A stretch of DNA of 38,165 nucleotides from a virus. Under the pieces are notes generated by a model that was not told the DNA's origin, ran no database searches, and worked only from the letters and a program-made list of their open reading frames with translations. Positions 32,877 to 38,165 of the stretch are shown piece by piece; position 1 is the first letter of the stretch; each line of letters opens with the position of its first letter. Where the stretch lies: the IMG/VR virus record IMGVR_UViG_3300000230_000014, positions 1 through 38,165 of that record; one strand, written 5' to 3'. The translations under genes were made by a program, and so were the position numbers.

Positions 32877-33755
32877 TTAATTAATTGTAAATTTTAAAAA
32901 TTGCTTTTTTAATTCTTCAATTTTTCGAAGGAGCTCATTGCTCTGCTCATTTGGTTTTTGTAAAAACCTTTGAGAAAGTGAATCTAGTTCTTTCCAGAAA
33001 GTTGCGCGATTCTGCATTTTATCGATGAGTGAATTGAAAACTGTTGAAGATAAAAAAGTGCTAATACTAGGCGAGAGTCCTCTAAACTGTTGCGATCCGA
33101 GAAAATAAAGTATTAATTTTTCGAAGTCTTCTTGATTGAGAATTTTTAAATCAAGAGCACGTTTTAGATTTTTTGCATCTGCCTTGGTGATGATGATTGA
33201 TACCCCCCGTGACTGTCTTGCGATCGTATGAAAATAGCCGACTAATTGTGCATGTACACTTCTTTCTTTTTTGGATGCAGTCTCTGACTGCGATATACTT
33301 TCTTTCTCTTTGTTTCCTAGGTTTTGTGTGTTCACTTGCTGAACTGCTTTCGGTCTAGTAGCTGAACTACTTTTGGTATGGCCAGTAGACTGGTTCAGTA
33401 GCTGAACTACTTTTTCCAGATCAATTTGAAGATTGATCTGATAGTAATTCCCTTTGCTTGTTTGCTGAATTACTATCAACCCTGCGGTACTTAGACTTTT
33501 AAGACCTTTTGCTACGGATGCGCGTGCTAATCCTGCACCGTAATCAAGAATCTTTCCGTCTTTCGTTTTTATTCCGTCAATGAATTGAGAAAAACTAATG
33601 CGATCAGTTTCTTTATGAAACCCGAATGTCCTTCGGCAAATATAAAGAAGGCACCGTCCCTCAGCTTCAGGAATTCGAGGGACAATCAAATCGAGAACGA
33701 TGTTCGGGATCTGAGTGCTGTTTGGTATTAGGTTGTGTAATTTTATTTCATCCAT
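32877..33755 (-). CDS. Phage replication protein, lambda O-like
   Basis: The N-terminal domain is a winged helix of the phage O family: STQIPNIVLDLIVPRI, EGRCLLYICRRTFGFHKETD, RISFSQFIDGI and an ASVAKGLKSLSTAGLIVI recognition helix. A hydrophilic linker (about residues 110-170) is coded by the repeats described separately, and the C-terminal part is helical (RGVSIIITKADAKNLKRAL). It probably binds the phage origin and loads a helicase. No loader or helicase gene is seen, so the host may supply it. Repeats inside the gene strengthen the O-like reading. Confidence 0.8.
   Translation of the reverse strand: MDEIKLHNLIPNSTQIPNIVLDLIVPRIPEAEGRCLLYICRRTFGFHKETDRISFSQFIDGIKTKDGKILDYGAGLARASVAKGLKSLSTAGLIVIQQTSKGNYYQINLQIDLEKVVQLLNQSTGHTKSSSATRPKAVQQVNTQNLGNKEKESISQSETASKKERSVHAQLVGYFHTIARQSRGVSIIITKADAKNLKRALDLKILNQEDFEKLILYFLGSQQFRGLSPSISTFLSSTVFNSLIDKMQNRATFWKELDSLSQRFLQKPNEQSNELLRKIEELKKQFLKFTIN
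33336..33476. repeat. Iteron-like repeats within the O-like gene (candidate replication origin)
   Basis: AGTAGCTGAACTACTTTT occurs twice exactly, at 33357-33374 and 33397-33414. Looser copies TTGCTGAACTGCTTT (33336-33350) and TTTGCTGAATTACTAT (33461-33476) flank them. The core has short inverted arms GTAG and CTAC. CCAGTAGACTGG lies between the two exact copies (33382-33393). The two exact copies are read in different codon frames, so the match is kept at the DNA level. A pyrimidine-rich tract beside them (33297-33318) could ease melting. Confidence 0.65.
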
Positions 33756-33773
33756 ACATATGGTTTTGAGAAG

Positions 33774-33807
33774 AGAGAAGCACCGATAGCCCTATCGATG
33801 TTTCTCT
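33774..33807. other. Hairpin after the pseudoknot-like region
   Basis: AGAGAA, GCA and CGATAG (33774-33789) pair with CTATCG, TGT and TTCTCT (33792-33807), with one C-A mismatch: about 15 bp and a very small loop. It lies just upstream of the O-like gene. On the plus strand it is followed by a weak T-rich run (GCTTTTATTATTT). Its role is unknown. Confidence 0.6.
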
Positions 33808-33820
33808 GCTTTTATTATTT

Positions 33821-33905
33821 GTAAGACCGCGTGCCACAGACTTACCGGGGATTAGCCCCCGATCTCAGCCCTCGCGCCACTGCGACAAAGGCTGAGTCAG
33901 TGGCG
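33821..33905 (-). ncRNA. Structured intergenic RNA with a possible H-type pseudoknot
   Basis: The space between the ATPase and O-like genes (33756-33921) holds nested and interleaved pairing. CTCAGCC (33864-33870) pairs with GGCTGAG (33890-33896), and CGCCACTG (33875-33882) with CAGTGGCG (33898-33905). The two stems interleave, the order expected of an H-type pseudoknot with 7- and 8-bp perfect stems. A CGGGG/CCCCG hairpin (33846-33861) and GTAAG/CTTAC (33821-33825, 33841-33845) follow in the minus direction. Strand was chosen from the direction of the phage genes. No known riboswitch or ribozyme fits. Confidence 0.6.
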
Positions 33906-33921
33906 AATCTCCTTTTAAGGA

Positions 33922-35091
33922 TTATTTGCCACTTTTCTTAGGTTTGTCGGCTTTCTTATCTTCTTTCGAATCACGTAAGTCCTTATCGAATTTCTCTTGC
34001 GGTGTAGGTTCAGCAGGTAGTTCCCCTTTGGCTTCAGCAATTTTTTGCTTTCCAAATTCAACTACTCTTGCGAATCCGTCCTCAAGCACTTCGGGATGCA
34101 TCGCCTCAATTGCTGACCAACTTCGAGTTCCGAATGCGAACTCAAGTGCATCAGTTTTGTTTTTCTTTTCTGCTGCACTACTACTTGGCCAAACTGAGAC
34201 AAGATATCCTTCAATTTCTTCGAGCCATCGCTTTTTAGCTCTGACCCATTCACGTTTATCTTCTTCAGTCTTGATCAATTCACCGGCATCTTGCTCAGCA
34301 TGATTAAATCGTGCCGCTATTGGATCCTTGATCACCGCTTCAATTGCGGGAGCAAAATCTTCATAGGTAGGATTTTTAAATACCGCACCGTCGAGAAGAT
34401 TACCTCGTCCTTTGAGAACTACAGACTGTCGCCAGACTTCACGTTTCTTTCTCTGAATAAGTTCGTGACGTTCCATAAGTACTAAGACATCGAATTCATA
34501 TGCAGCATTCTTTTCTGCTTGCATTTTTACTCCGGTCTTTGTGAACTCTTTTCGTCCATCCTCATCTATATCCTGCTCCATGCGATCTGACACACGGCCA
34601 GTTGCAAGAATGTGCAAGGGCGATTGCACGAGTGGAATTGAGAAGTATTTATTCCATTCGCTTTTAATCGACATCCAATCCTGAATTTGGAAAGTTGTAC
34701 GATTTAGCTTTCGCTTGTATGCCTCTTGGAAGTCCATCCAGATGTGAGTGATACTATCGATCACCATAATGTCGGAGTATCCATCTGAGCAGAGCTTCAT
34801 TGCTTTTACCAAGTCGGCCAGCGAGTGTGTCTCGCGCACCATCGCTTCAATCCCATGTTCTTTGAAAAGTGGGACCAAGAACTTTGATGCTTTCTCGGTA
34901 TCAATAAGCACAATCGGCTTCTTGCTGTTGATCTTCTTGTGAAGACCTATCGCTACTAATGCGGCAGTCCAACTTTTACCAGTTCCCGGTTCCCCTTCAA
35001 ATGCCGCTTTGAAGTAAGGTTTTGTGTTCCCGATTGCAGTGAAGAATGATTCTTCAACTGTAGGGGAACTGCTTCGTTCTTGTGTTTGCAT
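33922..35091 (-). CDS. RecA-like phage ATPase (Sak4/AAA_24 type)
   Basis: Probable single-strand annealing/recombination ATPase. Walker A is GEPGTGKS (33-40). Walker B is DIMVID (107-112). A helical region with KTGVKMQAEKNAAYEFDVLVLMERH matches the nucleotide-binding core of this family, and the C-terminal tail is Lys/Glu/Asp-rich and disordered (from about 360). At 389 residues it is longer than the shortest family members because of that tail. Located at the head of the DNA-metabolism operon. Confidence 0.8.
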   Translation of the reverse strand: MQTQERSSSPTVEESFFTAIGNTKPYFKAAFEGEPGTGKSWTAALVAIGLHKKINSKKPIVLIDTEKASKFLVPLFKEHGIEAMVRETHSLADLVKAMKLCSDGYSDIMVIDSITHIWMDFQEAYKRKLNRTTFQIQDWMSIKSEWNKYFSIPLVQSPLHILATGRVSDRMEQDIDEDGRKEFTKTGVKMQAEKNAAYEFDVLVLMERHELIQRKKREVWRQSVVLKGRGNLLDGAVFKNPTYEDFAPAIEAVIKDPIAARFNHAEQDAGELIKTEEDKREWVRAKKRWLEEIEGYLVSVWPSSSAAEKKNKTDALEFAFGTRSWSAIEAMHPEVLEDGFARVVEFGKQKIAEAKGELPAEPTPQEKFDKDLRDSKEDKKADKPKKSGK

Positions 35092-35099
35092 AATTTTGC

Positions 35100-35176
35100 T
35101 TGACTTGACGAAGGGGTCTTTGATACAATGTATCTGTTAATGAGAGGCCACCTTCGGGAGGTCTTTTATTTTTTCT
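35100..35176 (+). ncRNA. Candidate very short plus-strand transcription unit
   Basis: TTGACT (35100-35105), 18 bases, TACAAT (35124-35129) form a good promoter on the plus strand. The predicted start is near 35136. A hairpin follows directly: GGCCACC (35146-35152), TTCG loop, GGAGGTC (35157-35163), with an A-A mismatch and one G-U pair, then TTTTATTTTTT. The transcript would be only about 35-40 nt and antisense to the ends of minus-strand genes. GATACA-A-TGTATC, overlapping the -10 box, could be an operator. This gap has no gene. Confidence 0.4.
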
Positions 35177-35429
35177 CGAATAATTTCTTTCTTCTTTTTT
35201 CAAGCGGTTCGACTAACTGCTCGATAGTTTCTTTGATCAAGCCATCGTGTATTTGATTGAAGGCTTCATCAATTTGCTTTTGGTTCTGTGAATCAACGGT
35301 TGTTAATTTTCCCATCAATTCGCCAGTCCATTCTGCGATTGCATCTAAGGTTTCAGGGACGATTCTTTCATCCACTATGCTCGTCGCTCTGTCCCTCAGA
35401 ATTCTCTTGATTTCTTGTTTCGTCGTCAT
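35166..35429 (-). CDS. Hypothetical helical protein, 87 aa
   Basis: I use the ATG at 35427-35429 (MTTKQEIKRILRDRATS); a TTG start six bases earlier adds only two residues. The protein is almost all helix, with a basic end (EPLEKRRKKLFEKK). The N-terminal part resembles small helical DNA-binding or regulatory proteins, but no family was recognised. It overlaps the SymE-like gene by 62 bases. Confidence 0.6.
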   Translation of the reverse strand: MTTKQEIKRILRDRATSIVDERIVPETLDAIAEWTGELMGKLTTVDSQNQKQIDEAFNQIHDGLIKETIEQLVEPLEKRRKKLFEKK

Positions 35430-35643
35430 AGACAATACTTCTTACTTCTTTGAGTCTCTTTTTGCGATCAAGACTAAGCTTGATATTTTTTCGCAATCGA
35501 ATCTCATTTTTCTGATAATCGATATCGACTTGATCGCCAATTTGTAGCCGATATTTTTCTGTGAGCCATCTACCTTCTAGGATTAATGCGGGTATACCGT
35601 ATCTTCGATAAGTGACAGCTCTAGTTTGTTTGAGTGATTTCAT
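35368..35643 (-). CDS. SymE/AbrB-like small protein, 91 aa
   Basis: Residues about 15-52 carry YGIPALILEGRWLTEKYRL and QIGDQVDIDYQKNEIRLRKN. This strand-helix-strand order with a conserved GRWL and a GD turn is shared by SymE-type and SpoVT/AbrB-fold proteins. AbrB-fold proteins bind DNA; SymE is an RNA-cleaving or nucleoid-binding toxin. The C-terminus is acidic and probably disordered. In the early region of a phage it may be a regulator. There is no antitoxin RNA partner that I can prove. Confidence 0.55.
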   Translation of the reverse strand: MKSLKQTRAVTYRRYGIPALILEGRWLTEKYRLQIGDQVDIDYQKNEIRLRKNIKLSLDRKKRLKEVRSIVYDDETRNQENSEGQSDEHSG

Positions 35644-35673
35644 AATGTTTTGCTTCTCGGAAAAGCAATTACG

Positions 35674-36024
35674 TTATCGATCAATCTCAAGAGTTCCGGC
35701 TGGGAGATAAAGTTTGAAAAACTTTTTAATATTTTCGCGATCTCCTTTTCCGCCGACATGCCATTCTCTTATTTCTCTGAATGGTGTTTTGTCTTTGTAG
35801 TCGTATATAGTGATGACTGTTTTTCCATCAACTGATTTGAACATCCATTCAAATCTCACCTTATTATCGAGTGGTGCCTTCCATTCTGATTCTTTTGAAT
35901 CAGGAATTTGGTTGTGTGGCATACCGAATCTTTCGAGCAAGTTTTTTGATGTTGTATGTACCATCCCAACTCGACCAGTTCCGACAATCTCTTTAGGCTT
36001 TGCGATTGTGAATTCTAATTCCAT
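35674..36024 (-). CDS. Hypothetical early phage protein, 116 aa
   Basis: An alpha/beta protein with ELEFTIAKPKEIVGTGRVGM at the N-terminus, then VRFEWMFKSVDGKTVITIYDYKD and REWHVGGKGDRENIKKFFKLY. The WHVGGKG loop and the FEW/YDYK strands recur in uncharacterised phage and CPR proteins; I do not know the function. It is the first gene of the minus-strand phage region and follows a long hairpin region. Confidence 0.6.
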   Translation of the reverse strand: MELEFTIAKPKEIVGTGRVGMVHTTSKNLLERFGMPHNQIPDSKESEWKAPLDNKVRFEWMFKSVDGKTVITIYDYKDKTPFREIREWHVGGKGDRENIKKFFKLYLPAGTLEIDR

Positions 36025-36079
36025 AACTTTTTTTACTTTTGTTATTAAAGTTCGACCTTTATTACTACCAATAAAAAAT

Positions 36080-36128
36080 GGCAGTCATGAGCAAATAATC
36101 GGGTGTTGATTACTTGCTCGTGACCGCC
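36080..36128. other. 21-bp imperfect hairpin upstream of the phage genes
   Basis: Left arm 36080-36100 and right arm 36108-36128 pair over 21 positions with one mismatch and two G-T pairs around a 7-nt loop. No U-run follows. It could be an RNA processing stem at the start of the phage transcript or a DNA site at the boundary. Confidence 0.65.
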
Positions 36129-36155
36129 ACGAAATATTTAGGATATGTAAAATAA

Positions 36156-36181
36156 AAAACACACCCTTTCGAGTGTGTTTT
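36156..36181 (-). terminator. Intrinsic terminator of the CAP-protein transcript
   Basis: On the minus strand AAAACACAC (36181-36173), an 8-nt loop, GTGTGTTTT (36164-36156), then further T residues and TATTTT. It lies about 160 bases after the CAP gene stop and would also separate host from phage transcription. Confidence 0.8.
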
Positions 36182-36213
36182 CTGGTGAGACTATTTATTT
36201 ATTATAAAAAATT

Positions 36214-36279
36214 TGCGACATTTTCATTTCCGTCACGCGCTTTTGCGACTTGACAGAACCAAAGGCTTATTGTGCGACA
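36214..36279. repeat. Three TGCGAC boxes spaced about 30 bp
   Basis: TGCGACA at 36214-36220, TGCGACT at 36244-36250 and TGCGACA at 36273-36279: same orientation, 30 and 29 bp apart, so on the same face of the helix (about three turns each). Function unknown; possible protein-binding sites. Confidence 0.4.
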
Positions 36280-36342
36280 CTATACTACCTTTTAAATACA
36301 GCTATAAATAGCAATCAACCTCCCCCAATTAGTAAATTTTGA

Positions 36343-37245
36343 TTATTCTGTAGTTATCTCAAGCACACAAGAATTATATAATTTGATTTGTTCGTTATAA
36401 ATATTTATTTTTTCTTTCATTTCATTAATTAAATTATTATAAATATTTACTAAATTATTATAAATGTCGATTTGTTCATTTTGAGTCTTCCCTTCATATA
36501 TCACTCCTTTTTCGATCATTTCTCGACGAAGGATTAAATCATTCTCTTTTGCCCTCAATTCACTTTGTTTAATATCAATTACTCCATTTAGTAATTCATC
36601 TGCCGATAAGCAAGCACTACTTGGTACCCCAAAATGCTGAACCGACATCCAAATATCCCTGCCTTCAAATTTAGCTTTCTTCACAGCAACACCGATCTCA
36701 GTATAACGATTGTTTAGAATATTTGCTCGGTGACCTGGACTTGCCATCCATGCATCAACAAGGGCTAAATCATCTTTGAAGTTACCCATAGCTAAATTCT
36801 CTCCGACTAATATATATTCATAACCCGCATCTTTCACTAAATCACCTACACCAAGACCATTTGGTGAGGCGTGTTCAAAATATTGATTGTTAAACATGTC
36901 ATCTAATTTCTTTTCGGCAGATAAATTTAATTTTTGATTTTCTGTTAATTTTGAAAGTTTGTTTTCTTCTCTATATTTATTACTAAAATTAATAATTTCA
37001 TCTTTTGATAAAATAACGTAATCTTTAATATTTATGAGATTTTCTACAACACGCAAGGCTCCTGGGGTATCCTCATTATTCAGCAATTTAGTTTTTTCTC
37101 TTTGAATTAAATTAATTATTGGATCTCCGCCCTTTTTATTGATTACTGACAAAACTTTCTGAGCAGAAGAAAAAATATCGTCTTTCGCAATATAAAAAGA
37201 TAACAACAAAAATATTAGTATAAAAATTTGATAATATTTTCTCAT
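36343..37245 (-). CDS. Membrane-anchored CAP (SCP/PR-1) domain protein
   Basis: I use the ATG at 37243-37245 (MRKYYQIFILIFLLLSFYIA), where a clear signal anchor begins; a longer frame would overlap the upstream gene. Residues about 75-215 form a CAP domain: YFEHASPNG, LVGENLAMG, WMASPGHRANILN and EIGVAVKK. The C-terminal about 85 residues are a coiled coil with IYNNLV/IYNNLI repeats. CAP proteins of this kind are common in CPR genomes and probably act outside the cell; the enzymatic role is unknown. The gene is followed by a terminator, and its start is 5 bases after the previous stop. Confidence 0.85.
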   Translation of the reverse strand: MRKYYQIFILIFLLLSFYIAKDDIFSSAQKVLSVINKKGGDPIINLIQREKTKLLNNEDTPGALRVVENLINIKDYVILSKDEIINFSNKYREENKLSKLTENQKLNLSAEKKLDDMFNNQYFEHASPNGLGVGDLVKDAGYEYILVGENLAMGNFKDDLALVDAWMASPGHRANILNNRYTEIGVAVKKAKFEGRDIWMSVQHFGVPSSACLSADELLNGVIDIKQSELRAKENDLILRREMIEKGVIYEGKTQNEQIDIYNNLVNIYNNLINEMKEKINIYNEQIKLYNSCVLEITTE

Positions 37246-37249
37246 AAAT

Positions 37250-37642
37250 TTATTTGCACGTTGATGATAATTGATAGCCTGATTTCTCAGCTTCTTCGCT
37301 TGTACTAAACCAAACTTCATTTTCAGGTTTAATGCGTTTAGCTCCACTACAGCCTAAACTATAATACATTTTACCATTTTTTGAGGCGACATACTTCTTC
37401 TCTCTTTGCCCTTCCGATTGGATTGAAATTTCAGCTAGGTCATTTTTGGAGTTTTCAAGTAAGGACTGATTATTCCTTAATTGACTTATATTATCAGCTC
37501 CGACAACCCTATTATTGACCGATAATCGTCCTAAACCAAAAGAACTAATCCCCACCCCTACTATTATACAAATATACAATATTGTAGTATTGTCAATACC
37601 AAATTTGGACTTGATTTTATCGAATATATTATGTATACTCAT
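37250..37642 (-). CDS. Membrane-anchored Ada-type metal-binding domain protein
   Basis: I use the ATG at 37640-37642 (MSIHNIFDKIKSK); a TTG three codons earlier is possible. A membrane helix lies at about residues 22-40 (ILYICIIVGVGISSFGLG). The C-terminal about 45 residues (KYVASKNGKMYYSLGCSGAK, FSTSEEAEKSGYQLSSTCK) match the small Cys-containing domain related to the Ada zinc site, frequent in CPR membrane proteins. It is co-transcribed with the CAP gene. Confidence 0.7.
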   Translation of the reverse strand: MSIHNIFDKIKSKFGIDNTTILYICIIVGVGISSFGLGRLSVNNRVVGADNISQLRNNQSLLENSKNDLAEISIQSEGQREKKYVASKNGKMYYSLGCSGAKRIKPENEVWFSTSEEAEKSGYQLSSTCK

Positions 37643-37687
37643 ATAGTTCAATTATAAATTATTTTAATTCAGTTTACTAGAACCTAA

Positions 37688-37708
37688 AAACTAGAAACTA
37701 GAAACTAA
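37688..37708 (+). repeat. Three 7-bp tandem repeats directly before rpmA
   Basis: AAACTAG, AAACTAG, AAACTAA at 37688-37708, ending 4 bases before the rpmA start codon. It replaces any Shine-Dalgarno sequence. The role is unknown. Confidence 0.6.
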
Positions 37709-37712
37709 CTTT

Positions 37713-37985
37713 ATGGCACATAGGAAAGCCGGGGGTTCGGCCAAAAACTTAACAGATTCAAATCCAAAGTATTTAGGTACTAAACTTTATGCTGGCGAAA
37801 AAGCAAAATCTGGATCAATAATAATTCGTCAACGTGGAACTAAAATTCTTCCAGGAACAAATGTTGGACTTGGTAAAGATCATACTCTTTTCGCTCTAAA
37901 AGAAGGTACTGTCAAATACGGAACAAAGAGAAAAATAAATTTCAATCGCACTTCTTCCGTCAAGAAAATCGTACACGTTATATAA
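37713..37985 (+). CDS. rpmA: 50S ribosomal protein L27
   Basis: The bL27 signature is at the N-terminus ([20 protein letters not shown]), followed by [37 protein letters not shown] and a basic tail. L27 reaches into the peptidyl transferase centre. The SNPKYLG segment in place of the common SNGRDSxxKRLG is usual in Parcubacteria-like CPR genomes and supports the host assignment. At 90 residues it is full length. No rplU (L21) precedes it; the neighbour on the left is divergent. Confidence 0.96.
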   Translation: MAHRKAGGSAKNLTDSNPKYLGTKLYAGEKAKSGSIIIRQRGTKILPGTNVGLGKDHTLFALKEGTVKYGTKRKINFNRTSSVKKIVHVI

Positions 37986-37988
37986 ATA

Positions 37989-38018
37989 ATTTTCAATTAA
38001 TAATTACTAATTGAAAAT
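37989..38018. other. 11-bp hairpin after rpmA
   Basis: ATTTTCAATTA (37989-37999) pairs with TAATTGAAAAT (38008-38018) around an 8-nt loop. It precedes the terminator and may help end the transcript. Confidence 0.6.
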
Positions 38019-38019
38019 C

Positions 38020-38065
38020 AAAATACAAAAAATGATTTGGCTAGCCAAATCATTTTTTGTATTTT
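38020..38065. terminator. Bidirectional terminator after rpmA: 46-bp perfect palindrome
   Basis: A perfect inverted repeat of 23 bp per arm, centred on CTAG (38041-38044), with A-runs on one side and T-runs on the other, so it can end transcription in both directions. It lies 35 bases after the rpmA stop. Confidence 0.85.
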
Positions 38066-38100
38066 AGAGCTAATTAACAAATAGTGTTGGTACCGTTTCC

Positions 38101-38129
38101 AAAAGAGCAAGGAAATTCCTTGCTCTTTT
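38101..38129. terminator. Second terminator hairpin at the right edge
   Basis: AAAAGAGCAAGGAA (38101-38114), a single A, then TTCCTTGCTCTTTT (38116-38129): 14 bp with almost no loop and T-runs on either strand. It probably belongs to a gene right of the window or backs up the rpmA terminator. Confidence 0.75.
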
Positions 38130-38165
38130 CTGTATTTTGGGCACAATTACTAGATATGTTAAGTA

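Larger units (their letters stand above)
36025..36342. other. Intergenic boundary region between host and phage genes
   Basis: A 318-base gap without a gene. In order it holds a 21-bp imperfect hairpin (36080-36128), a terminator (36156-36181) and three TGCGAC boxes (36214-36279). TTGACA at 36250-36255 has no well-spaced -10 box. This is the natural place for a right attachment site, but I found no repeat shared with the left end. Confidence 0.6.

Noticed and set aside
33756-33921. A tRNA or self-cleaving ribozyme in the structured gap
   Set aside because: No cloverleaf with acceptor, anticodon and T-loop elements can be drawn. The conserved cores of hammerhead, twister, pistol or HDV-type ribozymes were not found; the HDV-like order lacks the P3 hairpin.
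1-38165. CRISPR array or Cas genes
   Set aside because: No regularly spaced repeats with unique spacers were seen. The Cas4-like gene stands without other Cas genes.
1-38165. UGA recoding as seen in some CPR lineages
   Set aside because: Genes at 402-683 and 1812-1967 end at TGA, and the large conserved genes contain no in-frame TGA, so the standard bacterial code fits.

Overview
The window looks like a piece of a Candidate Phyla Radiation (Patescibacteria, probably Parcubacteria-like) genome that carries most of a tailed phage, presumably a prophage, and a dense defence operon. The host assignment is an inference. It rests on a bL27 protein of the CPR type (SNPKYLG in place of the usual loop), a CAP-domain protein and an Ada-type zinc-domain protein of kinds common in these genomes, a low-GC sequence, standard stop codons (TGA is used as stop), very tight gene packing, and start codons preceded by A/T-rich leaders (often AATTTTATG) instead of clear Shine-Dalgarno sequences.

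Right end (about 36.1-38.2 kb) is host chromosome: a membrane-anchored CAP protein and a small Ada-type zinc-domain protein on the minus strand, diverging from rpmA on the plus strand. Strong hairpin terminators lie at 36156-36181, 38020-38065 and 38101-38129.

Phage region (about 36.0 to 12.27 kb), all genes on the minus strand, read right to left. First come small early genes (one SymE/AbrB-like), a RecA-like Sak4-type ATPase, a structured intergenic RNA with a possible pseudoknot, a lambda O-like replication protein with iteron-like repeats inside its gene, a RusA resolvase, a coiled-coil protein, a ParB-adenine/cytosine-N4 methyltransferase and a C5-cytosine methyltransferase. The packaging and head module follows: small and large terminase, portal fused to MuF, prohead protease, HK97-fold capsid and connector proteins. 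The siphovirus tail module follows: terminator, tube, a chaperone with a canonical -1 frameshift site, tape measure, hub and collar-domain fibre. Lysis comes last: XhlA-like protein, papain-like endolysin with a peptidoglycan-binding domain, and a 59-aa holin-like protein. No integrase or repressor is recognisable; a reading frame cut by the left edge is a weak integrase candidate.

Defence operon (about 12.2 to 1.8 kb, minus strand): fic, hsdM, hsdS, hsdR, a CD-NTase (SMODS with AGS-C sensor), a SLATT two-TM effector, a Cas4/RecB-like PD-(D/E)XK protein and three small unknown genes, with gaps of a few bases or overlaps. This is a complete type I restriction-modification system joined to a two-gene CBASS-type system. 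The fic promoter is wrapped in repeated TAGTAGAT boxes. hsdS carries a G8 tract that would truncate the protein if its length changed and three tandem 12-bp repeats that would alter the spacer between its two half-sites.

Left end: after the defence operon comes a separately promoted SAM-I riboswitch, a terminator hairpin and an unusually short metK. The window encodes three SAM-dependent DNA methyltransferases, so a SAM-regulated SAM synthetase next to them is suggestive. It is unclear whether metK and the defence operon belong to the phage or to the host.
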